Source: Nostoc flagelliforme FACHB-838 (GTDB taxonomy: Bacteria; Cyanobacteriota; Cyanobacteriia; Cyanobacteriales; Nostocaceae). Taken from it: DNA of 59,893 nucleotides. The notes under the pieces were generated by a model. That model ran no database searches, was not told the DNA's origin, and worked only from the letters and a program-made list of their open reading frames with translations. The DNA lies in contig NZ_JACJSI010000041.1 in the NCBI RefSeq assembly GCF_014698065.1, positions 1-59,893 on the forward strand, in the 5' to 3' direction. How positions within the stretch are numbered: the stretch's first letter is position 1; each line of letters opens with the position of its first letter. Below, piece after piece: positions 36,356 through 44,634 of this stretch. Position numbers and translations under genes: made by a program.

Positions 36356-36406
36356 GATGGGAAGTTAAAAGGGTAGTAAGCTATTTTCAGGTAAATAGAC
36401 CATACA

Positions 36407-36434
36407 GTAGGGGCGCAAGACCTTGCGCCCCTAC
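36407..36434. repeat. Short palindromic repeat (GTAGGGGCGCAAG type)
   Basis: GTAGGGGCGCAAG at 36407-36419 and CTTGCGCCCCTAC at 36422-36434 form a 13-bp perfect hairpin with a two-base loop. Similar hairpins occur inside 43694-43800 and at 55619-55647. It lies between the precursor and lanM genes. Confidence 0.6.
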
Positions 36435-36530
36435 GACAGGTGTAGTTCAAATACATGAAAACTGCTGTAATCGTTAAAAATACAAAAAATTAGTTTCAAA
36501 TTTATTGATTAGAAATATGAAAACAATGAA

Positions 36531-36569
36531 ATTCCCTCTTTTTCTTGATTAAAAAAGTCAAGAGGGAAT
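36531..36569 (-). terminator. Hairpin between precursor and lanM (possible attenuator)
   Basis: ATTCCCTCTT at 36531-36540 pairs perfectly with AAGAGGGAAT at 36560-36569. On the minus strand the loop contains TCTTGA and TCAAGA, which allow a competing inner hairpin. Placed after the precursor stop (36730) and before lanM (36355), it could let the peptide be made in excess over the enzyme. This role is inferred only from position. Confidence 0.45.
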
Positions 36570-36729
36570 CTGTTATGCAGTATCTCTTTCTGCATTGAAC
36601 CTCAATACCAAGTATGGAAATTATCCAAATTAAAATATTGGAACAGTTGGATCTAAAAAGCTCTTTTAGAAAAACAACCTGACTTTGGAGGCTACAATAC
36701 CAAAGAGAAAGAGAAACTACATACCTTTT

Positions 36730-37011
36730 TTAGCAGTGTCCGCCACCACAGCCTTCTGTATGACATAGCTTAGGCGCACTATCAGCCATCAGTCCACCAC
36801 TAACACTGAGTAATTCTTGTTCACTCAGTTCATTGGAGTCCACAAAGGTCAGTTCTGTCAGCATTTGAGAAATGGCTTCAGATGTGAAGTTATAACCTTT
36901 CTCTGCACTAGCGATCGCTAGCACTTTGATGGCTTCTGCTTGGTTAGTTGCTGCTTTAATTTGCTGTTGTAGTTGTGCGTTTTGAAGCAATTCTTTAACT
37001 TGGTGTAACAT
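36730..37011 (-). CDS. Lanthipeptide precursor with Nif11-type leader
   Basis: 93 residues from ATG 37011, supported by CGGAG nine bases upstream; the longer frame to 37161 would run through the promoter and is rejected. Leader residues 1-73 are Nif11-like: LLQNAQLQQQIKAATNQAEA, IASAEKGYNFTSEAISQML, then SNELSEQELLSVSGG. Cleavage after GG (72-73) by the C39 transporter would free a 20-residue core, LMADSAPKL followed by CHTEGCGGGHC. It has one Ser, one Thr and three Cys, so at most two thioether rings and one spare Cys. The synthetase is the next gene on the strand. Expression is probably driven by promoter site B. Confidence 0.88.
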   Translation of the reverse strand: MLHQVKELLQNAQLQQQIKAATNQAEAIKVLAIASAEKGYNFTSEAISQMLTELTFVDSNELSEQELLSVSGGLMADSAPKLCHTEGCGGGHC

Positions 37012-37096
37012 AGATTTGTTCTCCGTTTTTGTTGACTTATTGACACAGCAGAGATTTGCGCTTGTTTTGCTCGGTGTTCTCTGCTTCTCTGATTTG

Positions 37097-37129
37097 AATT
37101 TAGAAAGAAATAGGGGAGAACTAGGGGAG
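37097..37129 (-). promoter_or_regulatory. Tandem CTCCCC activator-type promoter, site B (precursor)
   Basis: Minus strand: CTCCCC TAGTT CTCCCC, a 10-base spacer TATTTCTTTC, then TAAATT as -10 (37102-37097). The half-sites are 11 bp apart (37129-37124 and 37118-37113). Predicted start of transcription is near 37090, about 80 bp before the precursor ATG at 37011. Confidence 0.75.
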
Positions 37130-37363
37130 ATAGTTGCAACAGCGGGAAATTTTTTCCGCACGGATTAATTGGGGGATTGAAAACTAGGTATTTAGTATTT
37201 CTACCCTTGCTCTCTACCTTTTTATAATGCTGATATATGCGTATTTGCTGTAATATTTAAAGCCAATATGTAGTTTTGCTGTAGTTAAATATGCTAATGA
37301 TCAACTTAAAGATACAATCGCTATACAAAATTGATTTATCTAGGAGATATTAAGGAGTTGGTG

Positions 37364-40300
37364 ATGAGCGCTAAACAATTGGAGCAGGTAAAGCAATTGC
37401 AAGCTACCCTCACCAAGATGGAAGTAACATTAGGTGCGATCGCTGATGCTGTAGTCTGGGTAGGAGAAGATCGACACATTCAATGGTGCAATCCTAGCTT
37501 TGAGCGTTTGGTGAATCGACCCCATAACACTGTCTGCGGCGCAAAGTTAACTGACTTACTACCATTAGCACAAGCAGGACAACCAGTTGCTTTACCCTGC
37601 TATCCTGATGTGCGGATACTCAATGGTGAGTACGAAACAGCAAATTACCAGTTCCAGCAGTATGAGCAGACTTTAACACTAGACATCTCCGGTAACTGTA
37701 CCGGAGTGAGTGATGATCAATGTGCAATACTGGTGATTCGGGATATCACTCTGGCAAAACAAACTCAAGAATCTTTGCAAGAGATTGAGGAGCGTTTGCA
37801 GACATTAATTAACGCTACACCTGATATTATCTGTTTAAAAGATGGCGAGGGAAAATGGTTACTATCAAACCAGGCTAACTTAGAATTTTTACAGCTACAA
37901 GGCGTTGATTATCAAGGCAAAAAAGACTCAGAACTAGCAGAATTTAGCAATTTTTATCACGATGCTTTGCTCAACTGCGACAAAACAGATGAACAAGCTT
38001 GGCAACTGGGATGTGTGCATCGGGTAGAAGAAGTTATACCCCGACCTGATGGGACAATGAGCAGTGTAGATATGATTAAAGCTCCCCTATTTCACCAAGA
38101 TGGTAGACGCAAAGCTCTGGTGGTTTTAGGGCGAGATTTGAGCGAACGCAAACAAACTCAAGTAGCTTTAGAAAACTCTTTATCTCTTTTAAGCGCTATT
38201 TTTGAATCGATTCAAGACGGTATCTTAGTAGTCGATAGCTTAAGTAATATCACTAATTACAACCAAAAGTTCTTAGAAATGTGGTCAATTCCACCAGAAC
38301 TTTTAACAGAACCAGATCATCCTCAGCGGCTAGCATATCTGGCAAACCAGTTAAAAGACCCGGATGTGTTTTTGCAACGAGTCCGAGAATTATACTCACA
38401 ACCGGAACTAGTTAGTTACGACTGCTTAGAACTGCAAGATGGCAGAATATTTGAGCGATACTCCTGTCCTCAGCGTATCGGCGAACAGATTATTGGTAGA
38501 GTGTGGAGTTTCCGCGACATCACCCAACGCCAAAGGGCAGAAGAAGCACTGCGACAAAGTGAGCTACAATACCGCAGTATTTTTGAAGCTATCAATGATG
38601 GATTATTTATTACTGATATAGAAACTGAAAAAGTCGCCGAAGTTAACCCTGCGGCCTGTCAGATGCATGGTTACTCTTATGAAGAATTTATCACTTTACA
38701 TCCATTTGCCTATATTCACCCAGACTCATATCCTGTTTTTTTAGAGTTTTTTGAAAAAACCCGATCTGGTGAGCAATTTTATGGGCCAGCAGTTGATATC
38801 TGCAAAGATGGCACTTTGATCGATGTGGAAGTTAAAGGAACAACTTGCACTTACAATGGTAAGCCACACCTCTTGGCGATAGTGCGCGATATTACTGCTC
38901 GCAAACGCACTGAGGAAGCCTTGCGACAAAGCGAAGTCCAGTATCGGGATTTGGTGCAAACAGCCAACTGCGTCATTCTGCGTTGGGACGGTAACGGCGA
39001 CATCATATTTTTAAATGATTATGGTCAAAGACTTTTTGGTTTCGATTTAGATGAAATTATCGGACGTAATGTCATCGGCACAATTGTTCCAGAAACCGAA
39101 ACTTCTGGGCGCGACTTACAGACACTAATGGTTGATATTTGTCAGCATCCAGAAAACTATCTATTCAACGAAAATGAGAACTTATGCCAAAATGGCGATC
39201 GCGTCTGGATAGTCTGGGCCAATAAACCTATTTTAGATACACAAGGAAACTTAATCGAAATACTTTCAGTCGGGACTGATGCCACAGAACGCAAACGCGC
39301 CCAACAAGCCCTCCAGGAGAGTGAGTTAAAGTTCCGTACTATCATCGAAAATGCCAATGACCTGATATTTGTCCTCACCCCCAACGGAACCTTTACCTAT
39401 CATTCGCCTAATGTTACCCCAATTCTGGGATATAGCCTGGCAGAAGTGGAAGGCCATTCTATGATGGAGTTCGTCGAGCCTGAAGATTCAACAATTAGTA
39501 TGTCAGCCTTACAAAGGACTGCGACTGGAGAAAAGCTGACTGATATTGAGGTGCGATTAAGACACAGAGACGGCAGCTGGCGATGGTTCAACTTTAACAC
39601 TTCGACAATCAACACTCCCAGTGATGGAATTGCGATCATCGGCGTGGGACGTGACATTACAGAACGCAAGCAAGCAGAAGAAGCTTTGCGTCGTAGTGAA
39701 ATGAAATACCGTAACATCTTTGAAAATTCCCAAGTGGGGATTTTCCGTACCTGCCAAAAAGATGGATTGATTATCGATGCTAATCAACGTGGGGCTGAGA
39801 TATTAGGCTTTACCTCTGCTGCTGACTTAATTGACAAGTATTTCACAACTGACTTATATGTTAATCCAGACGATCGCGTGCAAATGTTAGCAGAGTTAGA
39901 AAAGGACGGTGAAGTTCGTAATTTTGAAGTAGCACTGCGGCGGCTTGATGGTTCGCTTGTTTGGGTACTGTTGTCACTCCGTCTCAATGCCGAAGAATCT
40001 TGTCTCGATTCTGTCTTTACAGATATTAGCGCTCGCAAACAGCAAGAACAGGCTTTACACTTAATTGTTGAGGGCACAGCAGCAAAAACAGGTGATGAAT
40101 TTTTCAATTCCTGCGTTCGTTACCTTGCCGAGGTGTTGCAAGTTCAATATGCCCTAGTCACTGAGTTTGGTGATGAGCCAAAAACTAGAGTTCGCACTTT
40201 GGCATTTTGGTGTAGTGGGGCTATTAACGAGAACTTAGAGTATGAATTGCAGGGAACTCCTTGTGAACATACCTTGCAAGGCAATATGTGCCACTACCCT

Positions 40301-42955
40301 CAAGCAGTGCAAGCTACTTTCCCGAAAGATATAGATTTAGTAAAGATGAATGCCGAGAGTTTTTTTGGCGTTCCTCTAACCAGTTCAGCCGGCGAAATTA
40401 TCGGACATCTAGCAGTGATAGATGTCAAACCAATGAAGCCCGATCCCGGACGAGAACTGATTATTAAAATCTTTGCTGCCCGTGCCGGTGCTGAATTAGA
40501 ACGAAAACAAGCAGAAGCAGCCCTACAGCAAAGTGAGTTAAAGTTTCGCACTATCGTTGAAAAGGTCAACGATATGCTGTTTGTCATCAATCCTGATGGG
40601 GTATTTAACTATATTTCCCCTAATATCTTGAATACCACCGGATTTGCCCCCAGCGAAATGGAGGGCAATTCCTTGGCATTCTTTACTCATCCTGACGATG
40701 TGCAAAACTGTCTAGAAGTAGCCCAAAGTATCCTCGCAACAGGTGAGGGAATTTCGGGGACTGAGTACCGCGCCAAACATCGAACTAAAGGCTGGGTTTG
40801 GCTAACTGCTAATGCAGTCCGCACACAAGATGCCCAAGGTAATTTTCAGATTGTGGGTGTAGCTCGTGATATTAGCGATCGCAAACAAGCAGAAGCAGCC
40901 CTGCAACGTCGAACTCAAGCAGAAAGTTTACTCAGTAGCATTTCTCGCCAATTTATTGACCAAAATTTAGAAACAGCAATTAATTTTACACTGCGAGCGA
41001 TCGCTGAGTTTATTAGTGCCGAACACAGCTGCATTTTTGAATTATCTGAAGATCAAAGCCGATTCGACCTGATTCATGAATGGTGTGGCGAAGGTGTCGA
41101 GCCATTGATTACTCTTGCCAAAGGATCGCCTGTGGAAAGTTTTCCCTATTTTTATGCTCCAATTCTGCGTGGCAACCATATACAAATCCCTTGTGTGGCA
41201 GAATTGCCACCTGATACAGCAGAAAGAAAGCTATTTGAGGGGATGTCGTTTCAGTCTGTAGTTGCTGTACCCATGCTTCACTCTGGCAAAGTAGTCGGAT
41301 TTGTCGGTACAGCAATGATTCACTTGTGTCAAACCTGGAGTCAAGAGGATGTGAATCTATTAAAGCTGATAGGTGAAATAATTGCGATCGGTCGAGCCAG
41401 ACATCAAGCAGAAGAAGCGCTGAGAATTGCCAAAGAAGCCGCCGAAACTGCCAACCGCGCCAAAAGTGCTTTCTTAGCTAACATGAGTCACGAACTCCGC
41501 ACGCCCTTGAATGCAATTCTGGGTTTTTCTCAGTTGATGGAACGAGACACTAGTCTTAACTCAAACCAACGTGAATCTTTGGCTACCATTAACCGTAGTG
41601 GCGAACACTTGCTCAATCTGATTAACGATGTCCTAGAAATGTCCAAAATTGAGGCTGGACAAATCATTTTCAACGCTGAAGATTTCGACCTTTATCTGTT
41701 GTTGCAAACGTTACAAGAAATGTTCCAGGTAAGGGCACAAACAAAGCAATTGTTCCTCAGATTTGAAATTGCTCCCAATCTCCCCCGTTATATCCAAACA
41801 GATGAAGGTAAGCTCCGCCAAGTCCTGATTAACCTTTTAGGTAACGCCGTCAAGTTTACTCAAACAGGGGGAGTAACGTTACGAGTGAGCTTAGGGAGCA
41901 GGAAGCAGGGAGCAGGAAGTGAGAGTAGAGGAGCAGGGGAAGCAGGGGGAGCAGGGGAGGAAGAACTATTGATCCCTGCCTCATACCCCATGCCCCATGC
42001 CCCATCCCTTCACTTTGAAGTCGAAGACACTGGACGGGGAATAGCACCAGAAGAAATGAATAACCTGTTTCAGCCTTTTGTCCAGACAACAAGCGGTATC
42101 CAAACTAAGGAGGGAACTGGACTAGGGCTGACTATCAGCCGTCAATTTGTGCGGTTACTGGGGGGCGATATTCAGTTGACGAGTAGGGTTGGGCAAGGAT
42201 CTACTTTTAGTTTTGACATCCAAGTGAATTTAGCCGCAGCTTTGAAAGCTTTGCCAAAGTTAAGTAAGGGGCGTGTACTCAAGCTGGCAGCAGACCAACC
42301 ATCTTACCGGGTTCTGGTAGTGGATGACCGCAAAGAAAACCGCGATTTAATTGTACAACTTCTTGGTAGTATTGGCTTTGAGATTAAGGCTGCGAATAAT
42401 GGACAAGAAGCGATCGCTATTTGGCAAACCTGGCAACCTCATCTAATTTGGATGGATATGCGGATGCCTGTAATCAACGGTTACGATGCAACTAAAGAGA
42501 TTAGAGCCAGGGAAAGAAGTACAAATGCAAATTTCCACACCGTTATTATTGCCTTAACTGCTAGTGCTTTTGAAGAACAACAAGCAAGTATCTTAGCCGC
42601 AGGTTGCGACGACTTGGTTCGTAAGCCATTCCGGGAGCAGGTGATTTTTGAAAAAATAGCTGAATATTTGCAGGTGCGTTATGTTTACGCAGAAGAAAGC
42701 CGTGAAGAAGCAACAGACAACCACCTAGAAAATATTGAATTTTCCATCTTGGATCTTTGCTCTGCAATTACCGTTATGCCTGTCCAATGGGTAACAGAAC
42801 TTAATCAAGCAGCCGTTGAAGTTGATGCTGAAAGGATTTTCCAATTAATTGAGCAAATTCCACAAACACATTCTGCTTTGGCAGAAAAATTGGCAAATTT
42901 AGTCCGCAGCTTCTGCTTCGATGAAATCATTGGGCTAACAGAGAATAACTTGTAA
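37364..42955 (+). CDS. Large multi-PAS/GAF hybrid histidine kinase
   Basis: About 1863 residues from ATG 37364 (TAAGGAG upstream; the in-frame 37331 start is weaker). About seven PAS units are visible, recurring as RKRTEEALRQSEVQYRDLV and RKQAEEALRRSEMKYRNIF, with two GAF domains (near 910-1060 and 1190-1350). The kinase follows: H-box NMSHELRTPLNAILGFSQLM, N-box LINLLGNAVKFTQ, G1 VEDTGRGI, G2 GTGLGLTIS. The C-terminal receiver has VLVVDDRKENRD and IWMDMRMPVING, then a helical tail seen in similar hybrids. No membrane segment. A low-complexity insert (GAGSESRGAGEAGGAG) splits the ATPase domain. It reads divergently from the lanthipeptide precursor and shares its 5' region. Confidence 0.9.
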   Translation: MSAKQLEQVKQLQATLTKMEVTLGAIADAVVWVGEDRHIQWCNPSFERLVNRPHNTVCGAKLTDLLPLAQAGQPVALPCYPDVRILNGEYETANYQFQQYEQTLTLDISGNCTGVSDDQCAILVIRDITLAKQTQESLQEIEERLQTLINATPDIICLKDGEGKWLLSNQANLEFLQLQGVDYQGKKDSELAEFSNFYHDALLNCDKTDEQAWQLGCVHRVEEVIPRPDGTMSSVDMIKAPLFHQDGRRKALVVLGRDLSERKQTQVALENSLSLLSAIFESIQDGILVVDSLSNITNYNQKFLEMWSIPPELLTEPDHPQRLAYLANQLKDPDVFLQRVRELYSQPELVSYDCLELQDGRIFERYSCPQRIGEQIIGRVWSFRDITQRQRAEEALRQSELQYRSIFEAINDGLFITDIETEKVAEVNPAACQMHGYSYEEFITLHPFAYIHPDSYPVFLEFFEKTRSGEQFYGPAVDICKDGTLIDVEVKGTTCTYNGKPHLLAIVRDITARKRTEEALRQSEVQYRDLVQTANCVILRWDGNGDIIFLNDYGQRLFGFDLDEIIGRNVIGTIVPETETSGRDLQTLMVDICQHPENYLFNENENLCQNGDRVWIVWANKPILDTQGNLIEILSVGTDATERKRAQQALQESELKFRTIIENANDLIFVLTPNGTFTYHSPNVTPILGYSLAEVEGHSMMEFVEPEDSTISMSALQRTATGEKLTDIEVRLRHRDGSWRWFNFNTSTINTPSDGIAIIGVGRDITERKQAEEALRRSEMKYRNIFENSQVGIFRTCQKDGLIIDANQRGAEILGFTSAADLIDKYFTTDLYVNPDDRVQMLAELEKDGEVRNFEVALRRLDGSLVWVLLSLRLNAEESCLDSVFTDISARKQQEQALHLIVEGTAAKTGDEFFNSCVRYLAEVLQVQYALVTEFGDEPKTRVRTLAFWCSGAINENLEYELQGTPCEHTLQGNMCHYPQAVQATFPKDIDLVKMNAESFFGVPLTSSAGEIIGHLAVIDVKPMKPDPGRELIIKIFAARAGAELERKQAEAALQQSELKFRTIVEKVNDMLFVINPDGVFNYISPNILNTTGFAPSEMEGNSLAFFTHPDDVQNCLEVAQSILATGEGISGTEYRAKHRTKGWVWLTANAVRTQDAQGNFQIVGVARDISDRKQAEAALQRRTQAESLLSSISRQFIDQNLETAINFTLRAIAEFISAEHSCIFELSEDQSRFDLIHEWCGEGVEPLITLAKGSPVESFPYFYAPILRGNHIQIPCVAELPPDTAERKLFEGMSFQSVVAVPMLHSGKVVGFVGTAMIHLCQTWSQEDVNLLKLIGEIIAIGRARHQAEEALRIAKEAAETANRAKSAFLANMSHELRTPLNAILGFSQLMERDTSLNSNQRESLATINRSGEHLLNLINDVLEMSKIEAGQIIFNAEDFDLYLLLQTLQEMFQVRAQTKQLFLRFEIAPNLPRYIQTDEGKLRQVLINLLGNAVKFTQTGGVTLRVSLGSRKQGAGSESRGAGEAGGAGEEELLIPASYPMPHAPSLHFEVEDTGRGIAPEEMNNLFQPFVQTTSGIQTKEGTGLGLTISRQFVRLLGGDIQLTSRVGQGSTFSFDIQVNLAAALKALPKLSKGRVLKLAADQPSYRVLVVDDRKENRDLIVQLLGSIGFEIKAANNGQEAIAIWQTWQPHLIWMDMRMPVINGYDATKEIRARERSTNANFHTVIIALTASAFEEQQASILAAGCDDLVRKPFREQVIFEKIAEYLQVRYVYAEESREEATDNHLENIEFSILDLCSAITVMPVQWVTELNQAAVEVDAERIFQLIEQIPQTHSALAEKLANLVRSFCFDEIIGLTENNL

Positions 42956-43083
42956 TTAATCAAGTTAGATTTAATTAGCGATCGCAATTTTTATGATAGA
43001 ACTTTTTTAGCAAATATTAGAGTAAAAAATAAGCATTTAATTTCTATGAACTGTAACCATGCAAGTTAAATGCTTAAAGTTTA

Positions 43084-43566
43084 TTAATTTGTTGCTAAAG
43101 CTGGTTCTGCCAAAAAATAGTTCAGGTTTTCTTGCTGAGTGGCAAATTTTAAATACTGAGATACCATTTCTGGCGTCAGCAATTCAATCATCAATCTGTT
43201 TTCCACCCAAAACTCAATCACATCAAAGAGAGAATCGCGGTTACAGCGCACCACACGCCAACCTTCACGGACACCGATTTTTTCAATTTCTTCCTGGCTA
43301 ATGGGTACAGAAATAGCTGCATGAATATCTGTATACATAGAGGTAATTGCAGTACGAACAAATACACATTCTTCATCAGCTTCCCCAGGTTCAATTTGAG
43401 AGCCTAAAGGATAAAGTTCAATAGCTGTACCGTATTTATCAAAAGTTAGAACCATATAGCTTCCTGGGTTAGGAGGAAAGGGAACAGCTTGCGCTTTTAA
43501 GATTTCTGCCAGAACTTGAGCAACGTGGCTAGGATTTCTAACAGCAATTGAAATATGGTGAATCAT
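43084..43566 (-). CDS. VOC/glyoxalase-fold protein
   Basis: 160 residues starting MIHHISIAVRNPSHVAQVLA, the first beta-alpha-beta unit of the vicinal oxygen chelate fold. Later come YMVLTFDKYGTAIELYPLG and FDVIEFWVENRLMIELLTPE, which could supply metal-binding Glu residues. The fold serves glyoxalases, dioxygenases and resistance proteins; the reaction is unknown. ATG 43566 has TGAGG eight bases upstream and lies 27 bp after the -10 box of promoter site C, so it belongs to the same proposed regulon as the lanthipeptide genes. It converges with the large hybrid kinase gene. Confidence 0.65.
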   Translation of the reverse strand: MIHHISIAVRNPSHVAQVLAEILKAQAVPFPPNPGSYMVLTFDKYGTAIELYPLGSQIEPGEADEECVFVRTAITSMYTDIHAAISVPISQEEIEKIGVREGWRVVRCNRDSLFDVIEFWVENRLMIELLTPEMVSQYLKFATQQENLNYFLAEPALATN

Positions 43567-43592
43567 GGAATAACCTCAGTTTGATATTTTAT

Positions 43593-43625
43593 AAATTAGG
43601 AAACAATCGGGGAGAACTAGGGGAG
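43593..43625 (-). promoter_or_regulatory. Tandem CTCCCC activator-type promoter, site C (VOC gene)
   Basis: Minus strand: CTCCCC TAGTT CTCCCC, a 10-base spacer GATTGTTTCC, then TAATTT as -10 (43598-43593). Half-sites 11 bp apart (43625-43620, 43614-43609). The VOC gene ATG is at 43566, giving a very short leader of about 20 bases. Confidence 0.75.
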
Positions 43626-43693
43626 GTAGGGAGAGCAGCAAAGAGAAAAAATGCTTAATCTAAGCCCATTGGGTTCTATGCAACTTGAATGCT

Positions 43694-43800
43694 TATAGCG
43701 GTTCTCGTTTACGTGAGGTACACCCGTAAGGGCACGGCACTGCCGTGCCCCTACACCTTGCAATATAATCTTGTACCCCATCTGAATGGGAACCGCTATA
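43694..43800. repeat. Fold-back element with TATAGCGGTT ends
   Basis: TATAGCGGTTCTCGTTTACG at the left is inverted, with some mismatches, by ATGGGAACCGCTATA at the right, making a 107-bp MITE-like element. It contains a second hairpin, GTAAGGGCACGGCA / TGCCGTGCCCCTAC, like those at 36407 and 55619. It ends 5 bp before the stop side of the exported-protein gene and may provide its transcript end. Confidence 0.6.
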
Positions 43801-43805
43801 TTAGC

Positions 43806-44366
43806 TTACTGGGGTCGTCCATAATGAGATCGACCCTTGCCATCGGGGGTTGCAAGTACGAGAACTTGCTGCCCATACTCATTCGTTTCAATTGACCACT
43901 CGTAAGTCTCAGCCTTTGCCGTATTACGGCTTTCGTAGGTGCGCCCGCTATTGCAGATTTGCCCTTTAGATGTGCTGTCGCTAGGTTGGAAAGTAAAGCG
44001 TTGAGCCTCAATCTTAACTTTGCCTTTTTCTTCTATGAAGAGGTTAGATGCACAGTTGTACGTGTTGATTTGAAGCAGCCTATTTCGCTTGTAATTACCG
44101 TTAGATGAGAGTTGAAATTGATCGCTTGAACCATTTGGGGCTGCTGATTGGCCTGTATAGCTGTCTTGGTATTGGATAGACGAGATTCGACCATACCGCC
44201 ACTCGCCTTGGAGTTCGGCAGGCACTCCAGTGTCGTTTTTACCCGCCTGACTCGCGCTTGGGTAAAAAACAAGGCTGGCGGTAAGACCTAAACTCAGGGC
44301 ACTAGAAGCGAAAAGGCGGACAGCTTTTGGTATGGAATAGAGTTGGTTGTTTGTTCTTGAGTACAT
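43806..44366 (-). CDS. Exported protein of unknown function
   Basis: 186 residues. A long signal peptide (AVRLFASSALSLGLTASLVF, cleavage near ASQA) leads to a mature part with PAELQGEWRYGRISSIQYQD, a polar SSDQFQLSSNGNYKRNRLLQ stretch, and a C-terminal beta-rich segment (YEWSIETNEYGQQVLVLATP). Two Cys (NTYNCASN, GQICNSG) could form a disulfide. The GEW..G.ISSIQY pattern suggests a lipocalin-like or small beta-barrel fold, but no family was recognised. Promoter site D points at it from about 120 bp upstream, which ties it to the lanthipeptide regulon. Its ribosome-binding site is weak. Confidence 0.6.
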   Translation of the reverse strand: MYSRTNNQLYSIPKAVRLFASSALSLGLTASLVFYPSASQAGKNDTGVPAELQGEWRYGRISSIQYQDSYTGQSAAPNGSSDQFQLSSNGNYKRNRLLQINTYNCASNLFIEEKGKVKIEAQRFTFQPSDSTSKGQICNSGRTYESRNTAKAETYEWSIETNEYGQQVLVLATPDGKGRSHYGRPQ

Positions 44367-44493
44367 ATAATTTTTCTAGAAATAGGTTTATTTACTAGCG
44401 AAAGCGAAGTCTGCGTGCTGTTTATATATAGCCGTTCTTAGTAGGGACACTTATTTGGTAGGTGTAATCTACAAACTTGATTTGATGCTTTTA

Positions 44494-44526
44494 ACATTAG
44501 AAATTAATCGGGGAGAACTAGGGGAG
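44494..44526 (-). promoter_or_regulatory. Tandem CTCCCC activator-type promoter, site D (exported protein)
   Basis: Minus strand: CTCCCC TAGTT CTCCCC, a 10-base spacer GATTAATTTC, then TAATGT as -10 (44499-44494). Half-sites 11 bp apart (44526-44521, 44515-44510). Orientation directs it to the exported protein (ATG 44366, leader about 120 bases), not to the divergent kinase gene at 44635, although a bound activator could affect both. Confidence 0.7.
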
Positions 44527-44634
44527 ATAAAAGGGTAATTAATATTTTTTTGTAACTGATTATTAAGACATTGAACTAAGGTTAAAATCTCTAGAAAGAA
44601 TTAGTAGCCTATTCTGGCTAAAGTCGATATTGCC

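Noticed and set aside
37012..37161. 50-codon N-terminal extension of the lanthipeptide precursor
   Set aside because: It runs through promoter site B and the ribosome-binding site CGGAG; the encoded residues do not resemble Nif11 leaders.
44527..44634. Promoter site D as promoter of the kinase gene at 44635
   Set aside because: The -10 box lies on the opposite side of the half-sites; orientation matches the exported-protein gene as at the other four sites.
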